Below are positions 34,546 to 44,630 of a stretch of 64,000 nucleotides of DNA, piece by piece. The stretch comes from Salipiger aestuarii (GTDB lineage: Bacteria > Pseudomonadota > Alphaproteobacteria > Rhodobacterales > Rhodobacteraceae). The stretch is taken from positions 20,518 to 84,517 of the forward strand of contig NZ_QLMG01000017.1 in assembly GCF_003259905.1 (NCBI RefSeq), given 5' to 3'. The position numbers and the translations under genes were made by a program. Position 1 is the first letter of the stretch. The number at the start of each line of letters is the position of its first letter. The notes under the pieces were generated by a model, which saw only the letters and a list, made by a program, of their open reading frames with translations, ran no database searches and was not told where the DNA came from.

Positions 34546-37500
34546 ATGCCATCGGATCTGGGAAGCGATTTTCGCACACCGACCGTACTGGAGGTGGGCA
34601 CCACCTACAGCCTGTCCGGTCCGGGCGCCGGGATCGGCGGCTGGTTCACCTTTTGGGCCGAAGCGGAACGCACCTATACCGTGGTGCTGACCACCGGCAA
34701 TGATATCCTGCGCAACGCGCTTTTCACCCTTGATACCGAAACCACATGGTCCGCGCCGGCCGGGGTCACATGGCCGGGCGCCGCCGACACCTTCGCGGCG
34801 GACGGCGCGGTCGCGATCACCGATCCGGTGGTCGACTGGGGTGACCGCTACGACCGCGTGACGCTAGAGACCGCAGGGCGGGACCACCCGTTGTACGATC
34901 TGGGCGTCTATACGCTCGATGATTTTTCGGGCTGGTACACCTCGGTCGTGGGGGTCTGGTCGCGGGTGTTCTCATCCTCCTATGGCGCCTATTTCGGCGG
35001 CACGCTCGACGGGGCGACGGCGTATACCTACGAGATCACGGTGGTCGAAGGCGACGGCAGCGGTTTCGTGCGCGACGACTGGGGCGACACGCCGGAAACC
35101 GCGGCGCAGATCACCGCCGCGCCCACCGCGTCGCTGACCGCGCCCGACATCGTCGTCAGCGGCGAGCTTGAAGCGGGCGGTGATGTCGATGTGTTCAGCG
35201 TCACCCTGCGGGCGGGGTTCGAATACGACATTCACGTCGGCAGCGCGGTCGGGCCGACCACCCGCGTTGCGCTTCGGGACATCGACGTCGATCTCAACGA
35301 GGCCAGCAGCCTGCCGGGCGGAGGGCTGGGGATCTGGCTCGGCTCGGGGCATTACGAGCCGCTGGGCGGCAGCACCAGCGGCGGCGTGGCTGTGGCGGGC
35401 CTGTCGCTTGACATCGCGCCCTATTGGGACGCGGGCGAAGAGATCGAGGTCTTCATCACCGTGCAAAGCGATCCGCCCCCAGGCCGGACGGGCTGGGGCA
35501 TCGGCGGGTACGAGATCTGGATCTCGCCCGCCGACGACCACGGCGGCAACCGGCTGACCCCGGACACAATCGAACGGCCGGGGCGGCGGACCGGTCATAT
35601 CGACGACACGGGCCCCGACGCCCGGGCCAACATCCTTGGCGAAGAAGACTGGTTCGAGATCGAAGGCGGCGTTGTCGATGGCTATACCTATGTCGCCACG
35701 GTGACCCCCGAGAGCGACACCCTGCGGTCGCTCGACGTGTCACTCTACAACGCCATGGGGGGGCTGGTGGTCACGCCCCGCCAGGACTTTCTGATCTACA
35801 AGGCCCCCGCCACCATGCGCGCCTTTCTTGCGGTCGAGGCGACTTTCGATGCGCAGATCGGCGATTACACGCTGGAACTGGGGCAATACGCGGGCAAGGT
35901 GCGGATCTTTGACGGGATCCGTGCCGAAAACGCCACCGGCACGGACCGCGCCGACTGGTTCTTGCTGGGCGCGGGCAACGATACCGCACGCGGCCACGGC
36001 GACCATGACGAGATCGACGGCGAGGGCGGCGCCGACCGGCTCTACGGCAACGCCGGGGCGGACACGCTGTCGGGCGGCGCGGGCAACGACCTGCTCAGCG
36101 GCGGCGACGGGTGGGACCGGCTGCTGGGGGACGGCGGCGCTGACAGGCTGTACGGAAACGCCGGGGCGGACACGCTGTCGGGCGGCGCGGGCAACGATCT
36201 GCTCAGCGGCGGCGACGGGTGGGACCGGCTGCTGGGGGGCGGCGGCGCTGACAGGCTGTACGGAAACAGCGGCGTTGACCGGCTTTTCGGGCAGGATGGC
36301 AACGATACACTGAACGGCGGGGTGGGGCGCGACACGGTGAACGGCGGGGCGGGGCGCGACCGGCTGCTTGGCGGCGACGGCGCGGATGTTGTCACCGGCG
36401 CGGGCGGCGCGGACACGCTGTTCGGCGGGCGCGGCGACGACCGGCTGTTCGGCGGTGATCTGGCCGACAGGCTGTCGGGCGATGGCGGCAACGATCTGGC
36501 CAACGGCGGGCGCGGCAACGACACGTTGCTGGGCGGCGATGGAGCCGACACCCTGTCCGGCCTTGACGGGGCTGATTCGCTCATGGGCGGGCGCGGCAAC
36601 GACCGCCTGCTGGGGGGCAACGGCAATGATGTGCTGCGCAGCGGCGATGGCGATGACACGCTGTTCGGGGGGCGCGACCGCGACCGGCTTGACGGCGGCG
36701 CGGGCGACGACCGTATCGATGGCGGAGGGGGGGACGACCGTATCCTCGCCGGGGCCGGCGCTGACCGCGTGAACGCGGGCGCGGGCGACGACGTCATCGT
36801 CTGGCGGTCCGGCGATACGCTGATCGACAGCATTGATGGCGGTGACGGGCAGGATGTGCTGCGGCTGCTGCTCACCCCGGAACAGGCGGCCGACCCACGC
36901 TTTGTCACCGACCTTTCCAACTGGCACTCGCGCATCGGGATGGACAGCATCATCGAAGTGGATTTCGTGACTCTGGGCCTGTCCCTCGACGGGATCGAGG
37001 CGATCGAGGTGGTGACAGGCACCGAAGGACTGATCGCGGGCGACGACGTGCTGGCATTGAACGAGGAAAACAAGGGCCGTGGCTTTACCGGTAACGTGCT
37101 GACCAACGACGCGGCAAGCGATCCGCTGGCGCCGCTTGTCGTGGCCCGTGTCGCGGGGGCGGCGGACAATGTCGGGGCCGACATCGCGGCCACCTACGGC
37201 AGCTTCCGCATCAACCGGGACGGAAGCTACGTCTATACGCTTGACGGCGATGCGCAGTCGCTTGACGCGCTTAACGGCGGGCAGGTGGTGACGGACAGCG
37301 TATACTACATGATCTCGGATGCCAGCGGCGCCCGCAGCGCCCGGTTGTCGGCAACGATATATGGAATCAATGACACGCCGGTGCTGTCGAGTGCTGCGCT
37401 GACCCTGTCCGAGGACTCTGGCGAGGTCACGCTTGACGTGATCCCGCTTGGCGATGATCGGGATGCCGAAGACGGGCCGGAAACCCTTGTCTATACCGCC

Positions 37501-38571
37501 ACCACCGCCGCCACTCAGGGCGCGTTGTCGCTGGTGGATGGCGTGCTGCGCTATGCGCCCGGCAGCGATTTCCAGTCCCTGTCCGAAGGCCAGGCTCAGG
37601 AGATCGTGGCCACGCTGATCGCGACCGACAGCCAGGGCCATGGTGCCACATCGCAGGTGACGATCACGGTCGAAGGGCGCAACGACGCCCCCACCATGCG
37701 GGACGAAGCCGGCTTTGTCCCGACCACCGCGTCAAGCCAGACCGTGAACCTGGCCCGGCTTGGGTCGGACATCGACACCGACGGCTATTCCAGTGCGCTG
37801 TCCTACGCGGTGACGCAGGCGCCGCAGGCGGGCACCGCCGAGATTTCCGGCCAGTCCCTGCTGTTCAGACAGGGGGACGATTTCGCCGCGCTGATCCACG
37901 GTGAGCTGCGCACGGTCGACATCGGGGTGCAGGTTACCGACATCCACGGCGCCACCGGCGCCGGTACCATCAGCATTACGGTTTACGGGCTGAACGATCT
38001 GCCCATCGTCACCGACGGCAGCCTGATCGCGACAGAATCCGGCGGCGCGGCGACGCTTGACCTGGCGACGCTGGCCGACGATCCCGACGCCAACGAAGGC
38101 CCCGAAACGCTGCGCTACGAGATCGCGCAACAGCCCGCGCTGGGCAGCGCCCGGCTTGATGGGCGGGTGCTGAGCTTTGATCCCGGTTCGGATTTCGTGG
38201 CGCTTGAAGACGGTGACAGCCAGCAGGTGGACATCGGCTTTGTCGTGCGCGACGCAAACAATTTTCCCGTCTTCGGGACCGTGACCGTGACGGTGCTGGG
38301 GGGCACGCGCAGCCCTGCGCCGCTCGGCGACGCAGCGCATGCGGCGGGCAGCGCCGAGGCCCGGCAGGCGAGCCTTTCGGTCGCGTCGCCGGATGAGCTT
38401 TATGACCATAGCATCGACGATGCCCTGGTCTACGCCGGGTACGGGGGGGCGGCGGCATGCGGACTTGTTCACGCCGCGGCCGACGCCTTTGCGCTTTACG
38501 ATGCGGCAGACGGGATGGACGGCGGCATGATTGACCCGGCGCTGCCCGGCATCGACGTGTTCGAACTATGA
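34546..38571 (+). CDS. Large RTX (calcium-binding repeat) protein, probable type I-secreted adhesin or surface protein
   Basis: 1341 residues, strongly acidic, no Sec signal. Residues ~1-470 hold beta-rich modules; the parts near 180-300 and 340-445 resemble pre-peptidase C-terminal-like domains ([17 protein letters not shown]). Residues ~480-760 are RTX nonapeptides (GGxGxDxLx), over 25 units, which bind calcium. Residues ~820-1270 contain four VCBS/cadherin-like modules (NDTP, NDAPT, NDLPI linkers). The C-terminus ends DVFEL, like type I secretion signals. A GGGGGGAT ribosome site precedes the ATG. No HlyB/HlyD/TolC genes are near, so secretion must use a distant system. It is an island of intact coding DNA between pseudogenes. 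Confidence 0.92.
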   Translation: MPSDLGSDFRTPTVLEVGTTYSLSGPGAGIGGWFTFWAEAERTYTVVLTTGNDILRNALFTLDTETTWSAPAGVTWPGAADTFAADGAVAITDPVVDWGDRYDRVTLETAGRDHPLYDLGVYTLDDFSGWYTSVVGVWSRVFSSSYGAYFGGTLDGATAYTYEITVVEGDGSGFVRDDWGDTPETAAQITAAPTASLTAPDIVVSGELEAGGDVDVFSVTLRAGFEYDIHVGSAVGPTTRVALRDIDVDLNEASSLPGGGLGIWLGSGHYEPLGGSTSGGVAVAGLSLDIAPYWDAGEEIEVFITVQSDPPPGRTGWGIGGYEIWISPADDHGGNRLTPDTIERPGRRTGHIDDTGPDARANILGEEDWFEIEGGVVDGYTYVATVTPESDTLRSLDVSLYNAMGGLVVTPRQDFLIYKAPATMRAFLAVEATFDAQIGDYTLELGQYAGKVRIFDGIRAENATGTDRADWFLLGAGNDTARGHGDHDEIDGEGGADRLYGNAGADTLSGGAGNDLLSGGDGWDRLLGDGGADRLYGNAGADTLSGGAGNDLLSGGDGWDRLLGGGGADRLYGNSGVDRLFGQDGNDTLNGGVGRDTVNGGAGRDRLLGGDGADVVTGAGGADTLFGGRGDDRLFGGDLADRLSGDGGNDLANGGRGNDTLLGGDGADTLSGLDGADSLMGGRGNDRLLGGNGNDVLRSGDGDDTLFGGRDRDRLDGGAGDDRIDGGGGDDRILAGAGADRVNAGAGDDVIVWRSGDTLIDSIDGGDGQDVLRLLLTPEQAADPRFVTDLSNWHSRIGMDSIIEVDFVTLGLSLDGIEAIEVVTGTEGLIAGDDVLALNEENKGRGFTGNVLTNDAASDPLAPLVVARVAGAADNVGADIAATYGSFRINRDGSYVYTLDGDAQSLDALNGGQVVTDSVYYMISDASGARSARLSATIYGINDTPVLSSAALTLSEDSGEVTLDVIPLGDDRDAEDGPETLVYTATTAATQGALSLVDGVLRYAPGSDFQSLSEGQAQEIVATLIATDSQGHGATSQVTITVEGRNDAPTMRDEAGFVPTTASSQTVNLARLGSDIDTDGYSSALSYAVTQAPQAGTAEISGQSLLFRQGDDFAALIHGELRTVDIGVQVTDIHGATGAGTISITVYGLNDLPIVTDGSLIATESGGAATLDLATLADDPDANEGPETLRYEIAQQPALGSARLDGRVLSFDPGSDFVALEDGDSQQVDIGFVVRDANNFPVFGTVTVTVLGGTRSPAPLGDAAHAAGSAEARQASLSVASPDELYDHSIDDALVYAGYGGAAACGLVHAAADAFALYDAADGMDGGMIDPALPGIDVFEL
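36025..36268 (+). repeat. 108-bp tandem duplication inside the RTX array
   Basis: Copies at 36025-36132 and 36133-36240 are near identical and a partial third starts at 36241. Each encodes 36 residues, exactly four RTX nonapeptides ([18 protein letters not shown]...). In-frame, so array length can change without loss of the reading frame. Confidence 0.9.
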
Positions 38572-39164
38572 ACGGCGCCGGCCTGCGATCTGCGGTGGGG
38601 GACTACGGATGCCATCGCGATGCACGCAGGTCAGATCCACGTCATCCCGCCGTTCAGCCGCTTGCGCGCATCACCGGGCCGATGACGACCCCGACCGCCC
38701 GAATACTACGGGTATCCGGATCGACCGCCACGGGACCGTTCCCGCAGGGCGGCATTTCGGCGTCGGCCTCAGAAACGCGGGCGGCGTTCGCGGTGAAACA
38801 TGACGCCGTAGCCGGGGCGATCACGCGGCTAAAGCCGTGATTGGCCAACGCAGAGACCGCGCCTCGGGTTGAAGACGACGCCGGGCGCGTGGTTGAATCC
38901 CTGGGGGTGTTCCACCAAGGCGAGCGGTACGAATTCGAAAACACCCTGACGTCCGACCCCGGCGCGCCAATGGCATCTGGCGGGCTTTATGGGCGTCGTC
39001 CCACGAAGCCGACCGCGGTTAGGGCGACACACTGGTATATGCCATCGTCAGGGGCGCTGGCCGATCCGCGCGAGGCGGATGCGATCCGGCAAAGGCGATC
39101 CGCACCCTCGCCGGCTAAGAAGTCACCCCGGTGCAAAAGGACCGCTATCTGCCAAACGGGCGGA
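38572..39164. other. No recognisable gene
   Basis: About 590 bp after the RTX gene. Plus-strand frames include GGISASASETRAAFAVKHD and VFHQGERYEFENTL, which look protein-like but match nothing I know and are interrupted by stops. Likely part of the same decayed stretch. Confidence 0.4.
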
Positions 39165-39595
39165 TGGCCCCCCGAAAACCTGCTGCCGGGGCCGCGCGGG
39201 TTCAACGCGGAACGGCTTGGCAATGCGGCGCAGACGGGCGCGCCCGAGGGAATATGCGTTCACTGCGAAGCGCGATCACGTCGCAGCGCGCCCGCAAATC
39301 GGGCGCGCGCTGCGCGGCCATGAGGGGGCTTTGATAGAAATTTGCCGGCATGCAGATCGCGCAGGAACCGGCGCGGATGCTGCTGTACCGCCCCAGAACA
39401 GACGGGCACCGGGCTTTTCGGCGCAGGAATAGGGCGCGGGCCACGCCGATCTGCAACCGCGCCGGGACCGATGGCGCCAACCGGGGGGCGATCATGGCGG
39501 CACGGCTATTGCGACGAACATCCAGTGGAACACTGTCTCCGCAGGACGCGGCCGCAAGATCGCGGGCGCAGCCGTGTGCCGTCGCAGTCCGGCGC
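39165..39595 (+). pseudogene. Decayed acyl-CoA dehydrogenase
   Basis: Fragments in order and in changing frames: PPENLLPGPRGFNAERLGNAA (family VPxENLLG...ERLGNAA), REYAFTAKRDHVAARPQIGRAL (family AYAKERxQFGRAL), MQIAQEPARMLLYR (family ADMQIALEAARLLLYRAA) and HGYCDEHPVEHCLRRTR (family GYGYxxExPVExxxRDxR). Only the C-terminal half is recognisable. It once oxidised acyl-CoA thioesters; it cannot be translated now. Confidence 0.75.
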
Positions 39596-39615
39596 GCGGC
39601 GGCGCGTCGGCCACC

Positions 39616-39780
39616 GACATGATGATGCGCGAACGCGCCGGATTTCGCATGGCGCCGTTCGGTCTGTTCGACCTGACGGGCATCGACGCGTCCGGCGCGG
39701 TGGCGGGAACGGCCCACCCGCAGCACTTCGGCAACCCGGGCTACTGCGGGGGATCGCGGCGGGGCCGCATGGCGAAAAGA
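39616..39780 (+). pseudogene. Fragment of 3-hydroxyacyl-CoA dehydrogenase
   Basis: MMMRERAGFRMAPFGLFDLTGID matches the C-terminal domain of PaaH/FadB-type enzymes (GGFRMGPFELMDLTGID). The rest of the gene is missing. It follows the acyl-CoA dehydrogenase remnant, so a beta-oxidation-like cluster once stood here. Confidence 0.7.
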
Positions 39781-40339
39781 TGGGCGACTGATGCGGGCAG
39801 TGCGCCCGGGGGAGCGCAGCCTCATCGCGACCGCGCTACCGGGACGGGGCCGCGGGCAGCGCCGCCAGGGGCTATTCTGTGGATCGCACCGACGGGTTTG
39901 AGACATTCTCCAGGCTAGATGTGCCGCGTCGCTGCATTGCCGGGCCGGTGGGGCTTGGGTGCCGCCACGGGCCGCCGGTGCTGGGGTCCGGCTCGGGGGG
40001 CTGGCGGTGCCTGCGTACAGATCGGCGCCGAGGTCCTGCGTCGGTTGATGCGGCGCCTCGAACCGCGGCGCGTTCTCCAGCGAGCCGGGCGCCGACCGAC
40101 CAACCCGAGTCCAGATCCGGGCTGGGCCCGGCCGGTTCACAGGTGGTCAAGAACCGCGCCCGCTGGCCAGCGTCAACCGGATCGCACAGCGCCTTAGGCG
40201 CAAGCCCTGCCCGTCGCGGACCGCATCGGGGCGCACAGGGCATCGCGCTGATGCGGATCAGGGCGATCCGCTGATGGGTTTTGACAGCGACAAGACGGGG
40301 GTCGATGCCCAGGTCGCTGTTCATCATGGCTTCGACGGT
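39781..40339. other. Non-coding stretch with a possible M81-peptidase tail on the minus strand
   Basis: 560 bp with no intact gene. On the minus strand at 40265-40327 a segment NSDLGIDPRLVAVKTHQ resembles the C-terminal region of M81 (MlrC-like) peptidases; too short to be sure. The remainder shows nothing recognisable. Confidence 0.3.
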
Positions 40340-41500
40340 TCAGCTCTGGGCAAAAAGCGGACGTAGCCGAGAGAGCACGTCATCGGTGTCTGCCCCCTGC
40401 GGGTGGGCCTGGCGTGACGCGGGCGAACGCGGGGTGCCGAAATCAAGCGGGATGCCGGGCGTAAGATACGCGCCCGCACCGGGCTGCGCGACGCGGGCGA
40501 ACAGCGGGTTCGCCTCGGAACAGGTGGGATCGTCCCGCACCAGTTCGGTGATGGTCTGATACGGACCCCACAGCACCCGATGGCGCGTCAGCGTCGCGGC
40601 GACGCTGGCGTGGTCACGAGCGGAAAACCACTGCGCGAGCCGCAGCTTGATTGGCTCGCGCGCGGTCCAGCGACCGGCGTCGGTCGTAAGATCGACATCG
40701 AAGGCGCGGGCAAGGTGATCCATCGCGTCGGTGGTTCCGGTGGCCTCGGTCAGGGCATGCCACTGACGGTTGGACAGCGCCGCGACCATGACGCGCCGCC
40801 CGTCGCGGGTGGCGAAATCGCTGCCGAAGGCACCGAACACATCGTTGCCGGTGGGCTGTCGGGCGGGGCCAAGTTCGGCCTCGGCCAGCATTCCCAGGTT
40901 GCCCAGCATCCACAGCGCGCAGTCTTCGAGCGATAGCTCAATCAGCCCGCCCATGCCTGTCTCGCGCCGCCGCCGCTCGGCGGCCAGCAGACCCGAGGCG
41001 GCGAGCAAACCGCAGACCGCATCCCAGGCGGGCAGCATCTGGTTCACCGGCGCATCCGCCCGTGCCCGCCCGGTCAGAAAGGGCAGTCCGGTGCGCGCCT
41101 GGATGGTGTAATCTATCGCGCCGCGCCCGTCATGGGTGCCCCGGATCGCCAGCATGATCAGATCGGGGCGGTGCTCGCGCAGGCGGTCGTAATCCAGCCA
41201 GCCAGTATCGGGGCGGTTGGTCACCAGCATGCCCGCGTCTTGCACAAGGGCGCGCGCCGTGCGCTGGCCGTCCTCATGGCGCAGGTCCAGTTGGACCGAC
41301 CGCTTGGCCTTGTTCAGACCCTGCCAGTACAGGCTTTCGCCTTCGGGACTCAGCGGCCAGCGGGCGGCGTCCGGACCGCCGCCGCGCTGGTCGATGCGGA
41401 TGACCTCGGCCCCCATCTGGGCCAGCGACAGCCCCGCGAGGGGGGCGGCGATAAAGGCCGAGATTTCGACCAGCTTCAGCCCCTTGAGAATGTCGGTCAT
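40340..41500 (-). CDS. CaiB/BaiF family CoA-transferase
   Basis: 386 residues, typical of family III CoA-transferases. N-terminus LKGLKLVEISAFIAAPLAGLSLAQMGAEVIRID is the family's CoA-binding Rossmann start. The catalytic Asp is likely in LSLEDCALWMLGN. These enzymes move CoA between carboxylic acids, here of unknown identity. It is preceded by, and overlaps (ATGA), a 66-codon ORF. Surrounded by acyl-CoA-metabolism pseudogenes, it may be the last intact piece of that cluster. Confidence 0.92.
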   Translation of the reverse strand: MTDILKGLKLVEISAFIAAPLAGLSLAQMGAEVIRIDQRGGGPDAARWPLSPEGESLYWQGLNKAKRSVQLDLRHEDGQRTARALVQDAGMLVTNRPDTGWLDYDRLREHRPDLIMLAIRGTHDGRGAIDYTIQARTGLPFLTGRARADAPVNQMLPAWDAVCGLLAASGLLAAERRRRETGMGGLIELSLEDCALWMLGNLGMLAEAELGPARQPTGNDVFGAFGSDFATRDGRRVMVAALSNRQWHALTEATGTTDAMDHLARAFDVDLTTDAGRWTAREPIKLRLAQWFSARDHASVAATLTRHRVLWGPYQTITELVRDDPTCSEANPLFARVAQPGAGAYLTPGIPLDFGTPRSPASRQAHPQGADTDDVLSRLRPLFAQS

Positions 41501-41697
41501 GGCTGCGTCTCCTTGCGGTGATCCGGAAAACTGCGCATGCGCGCCTTTTGCTCATCGGCGTCGAACAGCAGTTGCATGCCGGGCGACAGATCGGCGCCGC
41601 GCAACACCGTCTCTTTTGTCAGCCGAACCAGCGCGTCGGCGCGGTTCTGCGGCACGAGGACGGCGTCGTTGGGGTGGACTTCGTGAATGCCGGTCAT
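41497..41697 (-). CDS. Small hypothetical protein upstream of the CoA-transferase
   Basis: 66 residues from the ATG at 41697, with a strong GGAGGAGG ribosome site. No family recognised; soluble, charged C-terminus (KARMRSFPDHRKE). It overlaps the CoA-transferase start by ATGA. It may be an intact small protein or the remaining end of a longer gene whose upstream part was lost. Confidence 0.6.
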   Translation of the reverse strand: MTGIHEVHPNDAVLVPQNRADALVRLTKETVLRGADLSPGMQLLFDADEQKARMRSFPDHRKETQP

Positions 41698-41840
41698 CGG
41701 GCCTCCTCCCCGCTGTTGTTCCTTCCAAATCAATGCTATAACGCCGCATCGCAGAACTTGACAGTGGTTTGTGCGGTGAACCCGGATATTCTCGTGCTGC
41801 AATCGCGGCACGCGTCGCCGTCCCGACAAGATGAGCTCCC

Positions 41841-42205
41841 ATGCCCGAGGTTTTCATCTGCGCCTATGCCCGCACCGCCGATCACCCGCGCGGATCATGG
41901 GCTTCGATCCGGCCCCCGCCATTGGCAAGCTGCTCGACCGGACGGGGATGACGCTGGACGCCTTTGACGTGATCGAACTGAACGAGGCATGCGCCGCGCA
42001 GGCGCTGGCCTGTACCCGCGCCCTGCGGATCGAGGATGCGGATCTGCACCTTAACCCCAAGGGCGAAGCCATCGCGCTGGGCCATCCGCCGGGGGCGTCG
42101 GGGGCGCGGATCGTGGGCACGGCGGCTTTGGAATTATCTTTGACATCGGCGCGTTATGCTCAATCGGCGTCGGGCAGGGGATCGCGCCGGCGCTGGAGCG
42201 GGCAT
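41841..42205 (+). pseudogene. Thiolase (acetyl-CoA acyltransferase) with large internal deletion
   Basis: An intact start MPEVFICAYART (family MxxVFICDAxRTPIG) at 41841 runs, after a deletion of roughly 270 codons and a frame change, into the C-terminal domain RIMGFDPAPAIGKLLDRTGM, DVIELNEACAAQ, LNPKGEAIALGHPPGASGARI. A last frame change leads to IGVGQGIAPALERAW. His of GHPPGASG and the NEA motif remain; the nucleophile-Cys domain is gone. Non-functional. Confidence 0.85.
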
Positions 42206-42893
42206 GGTGCGGCCTCGCGCTGCACCGCAGCAGCTTCGATATTGGTACCGCATGGCGAAACCCGGTAGTTAACCATAATCCGGGCAAGATCGGATCGGAT
42301 TTGGCGAACCTCGCACTTCGGGGGTCACACGTCCAACGGGCCCCCGGTTCCGCGCCGTCCGGGAAGCGGGAAACACGCCACGTCAACCACGACCCCGAGG
42401 CGCTGCCGACGGGCGCGCGGCTGCGCCCCGACAACAGCTATCGCGATCCGACCGCCAGGCCTTGGGAGCTTCTGGCGCCGGCCAGGACCCGGGCGCGGCG
42501 CAGATGCCCTGTGCAACCGCCGCCACCGCCGGCTGCGGATCGGCGTCGCAACGCTGGTCCTTGTCCTCGCCTTCTTGTCGGTCCGGCAGGTCGCGTGATG
42601 TCTTTCGTGTCGGATTTCTTTATCGGAGAACCGTCCGAGATTGCCGTTGACCTCTGGTCCTGAGAGGCGTCGGGCGCGCGTGCTCTTTCTGGTGTAGGCA
42701 AAAGTGCGGTCGGTCAGCCGCGAACAGATCGTCGTCCTGAAACTGATGGATGCGCCCGAACATCATAGTTCGCGCAAGACGGGGCCGCCGTCGGCGGTGA
42801 CACGGGGCACACCGCGCCACGATCTGCGGCCCTTCAGGAGGACGCGGCATCGGCCTGCGGCAGCCTGAAACCACGAGAGCAGGAGAAGACCCG
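42206..42893. other. No recognisable gene
   Basis: About 690 bp with short out-of-frame ORFs on both strands. A plus-strand hydrophobic stretch (RIGVATLVLVLAFLSVRQVA, ~42525-42600) could be a membrane-protein remnant but is too short to assign. Confidence 0.35.
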
Positions 42894-43125
42894 ATGTCTT
42901 TCACCGGCTGGATGAGAGGGCCAGTGCTTGTCGCGCTGTGCACGTTCAGCGCGGCGGCGACCGCTGCGGAGGGCACGAAGGCCGGCATCGCGACTTCGTC
43001 TGCCGTTGAGGTATACTGCCGCGATATGTGGCGGATGCGATGGGATATTTCGACAAAAGGGGCTGGAAGTCACCACCGGGACGGGGAAATCCGGCGCCAT
43101 CATGGCGACGGTCATCGGCGGTCAT
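42894..43125 (+). pseudogene. N-terminal remnant of an NMT1/THI5-type substrate-binding protein
   Basis: Starts with a good signal peptide (MSFTGWMRGPVLVALCTFSAAATAAEG) and GIATSSA, then continues in other frames with YVADAMGYFDKRG and [23 protein letters not shown], all typical of ABC-type periplasmic proteins for pyrimidine precursors, sulfonates or similar ligands. Two frame changes. It is cut at ~43125, where the convergent ACR3 gene ends, so an insertion or deletion joined the two. Confidence 0.75.
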
Positions 43126-44162
43126 GCGGCCCCGCCGGGAAAGCGGCTGCGCGTGCGGTTGGCGAACGCCACGAGCGACAGCATCACCGGCACTTCGACC
43201 AGTACGCCCACCACCGTGGCAAGCGCCGCGCCAGAGTTCAGGCCGAACAGCGAAATCGCCACCGCCACTGCCAGTTCGAAAAAATTGGAGGTTCCGATCA
43301 TCGCGCAAGGCGCTGCGATTCTGTGAGGCACGCGCAGCGCATAAGCCGCGCCATAAGCCAGCGCGAAAATGCCATAGCTCTGGATCACGATGGGCACCGC
43401 GATCAGCGCGATCACGGCCGGACGGGCAAGGATCACCTGGCCCTGCAACCCGAACAGAATGGCGACTGTCGCCACCAGCCCGACCATGGACAGCGGTTTG
43501 ACGCGCGCCGAAAACCGTTCGATCGCCGCGTCCGTTCCCAGCACCCTGCGGGTCACGAGGCCGGCAAGCAGCGGCAGCACGACATAAAGCACCGTCGCGA
43601 TCACCAGAGTGTCCCACGGAACCGCGATCTCGGTCACTCCGAGCAAAAGCGCCACGATGGGCGCGAAGGCCACCACCATGATAAGGTCGTTCACCGACAC
43701 CTGCACCAGCGTATAGGTCGCATCCCCGCGCGTCAGCTGGGACCACACGAACACCATCGCGGTACAGGGCGCCGCGCCAAGCAGGATCAGCCCGGCGGTG
43801 TACTGCGCCGCATCCTCTGGCGTCAGCCAGGGCGCAAAGACGTGGTCAAAGAACAGCACCGCCAGCAGCGCCATGGTAAAGGGCTTGATGAGCCAGTTCA
43901 CCGTCAGCGTGACCAGCAGGCCCCTGGGCTGGCGTGCCACTCCGGCGACCGCGCCGAAGTCGACCCCCACCATCATCGGATAGACCATCGCCCAGATCAG
44001 GACGGCGACAACAAGGTTGATCGACGCGACCTCGGCGCCCGCGATGGCGCTTATCAGACCCGGCGCCAGCGCACCGATCCCGATGCCCGCCACCATGGCA
44101 AGCGCGACCCACAGGGTCAGAAGTCGTTCAAAGGGGCCCATCGGGGCAGGGGCGTCGGGCAT
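43122..44162 (-). CDS. Arsenite efflux transporter, ACR3 family
   Basis: 346 residues from the ATG at 44162 with AAGAGGTCC upstream. Ten membrane helices; the conserved Cys lies in [15 protein letters not shown], and the second signature is [19 protein letters not shown]. It exports As(III) or Sb(III) using the proton gradient. Divergent from arsR across a 115-bp region with two operator copies. Often called arsB in annotations, but it is the ACR3 type. Confidence 0.95.
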   Translation of the reverse strand: MPDAPAPMGPFERLLTLWVALAMVAGIGIGALAPGLISAIAGAEVASINLVVAVLIWAMVYPMMVGVDFGAVAGVARQPRGLLVTLTVNWLIKPFTMALLAVLFFDHVFAPWLTPEDAAQYTAGLILLGAAPCTAMVFVWSQLTRGDATYTLVQVSVNDLIMVVAFAPIVALLLGVTEIAVPWDTLVIATVLYVVLPLLAGLVTRRVLGTDAAIERFSARVKPLSMVGLVATVAILFGLQGQVILARPAVIALIAVPIVIQSYGIFALAYGAAYALRVPHRIAAPCAMIGTSNFFELAVAVAISLFGLNSGAALATVVGVLVEVPVMLSLVAFANRTRSRFPGGAA

Positions 44163-44191
44163 TGGACCTCTTGGGATGCACGATTGACTTG

Positions 44192-44275
44192 TCATTTCGC
44201 GGAATACCGAATTGGGTTTCTGGTATGCCTTCGGGGGCGGGCTTGTCAATATACGTCATTTCGCGTATTTACGAA
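44192..44275. promoter_or_regulatory. Divergent ars promoter with two ArsR operator-like repeats
   Basis: Direct copies TCATTTCGCGGAATACCGAA (44192-44211) and TCATTTCGCGTATTTACGAA (44256-44275) each contain an imperfect TTCG...CGAA palindrome. For arsR, TTGTCA (44243-44248), a 17-bp spacer and TATTTA (44266-44271) make a promoter whose -10 lies inside the second copy. The same hexamer read on the minus strand is TTGACA, usable as -35 toward the transporter. ArsR bound to both copies would block both promoters. Confidence 0.7.
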
Positions 44276-44277
44276 AC

Positions 44278-44589
44278 ATGGATCAGCCTCTTGCCATCGA
44301 CGCCTTCGCCGCGCTTGCCCATGACACGCGGCTGTCGGTGTTTCGCCTGCTGGTGCGGCGCGGCCCCGGCGGCACGCCCGCGATGGAACTTGCGCGCTTG
44401 CTCGACCTGAGGCCCTCGACCCTGTCGGGGCACCTGTCCGCGCTCAGACGGGCCGGGCTGGTCACCACGCAACGCCATCACCGCGAGATCCGCTATGCTC
44501 CGAATTTCGAAGCTGTGGGCGGGCTGGTCGCCTTCCTTTTGCACGAATGCTGCGGGGGGAAAGCGGGCGATTGCCTGCCCGGGCTCTAG
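44278..44589 (+). CDS. arsR: ArsR-family arsenic-responsive repressor
   Basis: 103 residues from the ATG at 44278. Winged-HTH ArsR fold: AFAALAHDTRLSVFRLLV, then recognition helix region LRPSTLSGHLSALRRAGLV. The C-terminus has HECCGGKAGDC; the adjacent pair plus a third Cys resembles the C-terminal As(III) site of the Acidithiobacillus-type ArsR rather than the CxC site in the E. coli protein. The predicted transcription start falls on or next to the ATG, and no ribosome site precedes it, so the mRNA may be leaderless. Confidence 0.93.
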   Translation: MDQPLAIDAFAALAHDTRLSVFRLLVRRGPGGTPAMELARLLDLRPSTLSGHLSALRRAGLVTTQRHHREIRYAPNFEAVGGLVAFLLHECCGGKAGDCLPGL

Positions 44590-44630
44590 CGGCGCGAAAC
44601 CCCTCGCCGCCGCGCGGCGGGCAAGGCGCT

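Noticed and set aside
42946..44324. Long plus-strand frame through the ACR3 gene
   Set aside because: Its first part is the true NMT1 remnant; the remainder is His/Arg/Asp-rich antisense of ACR3.
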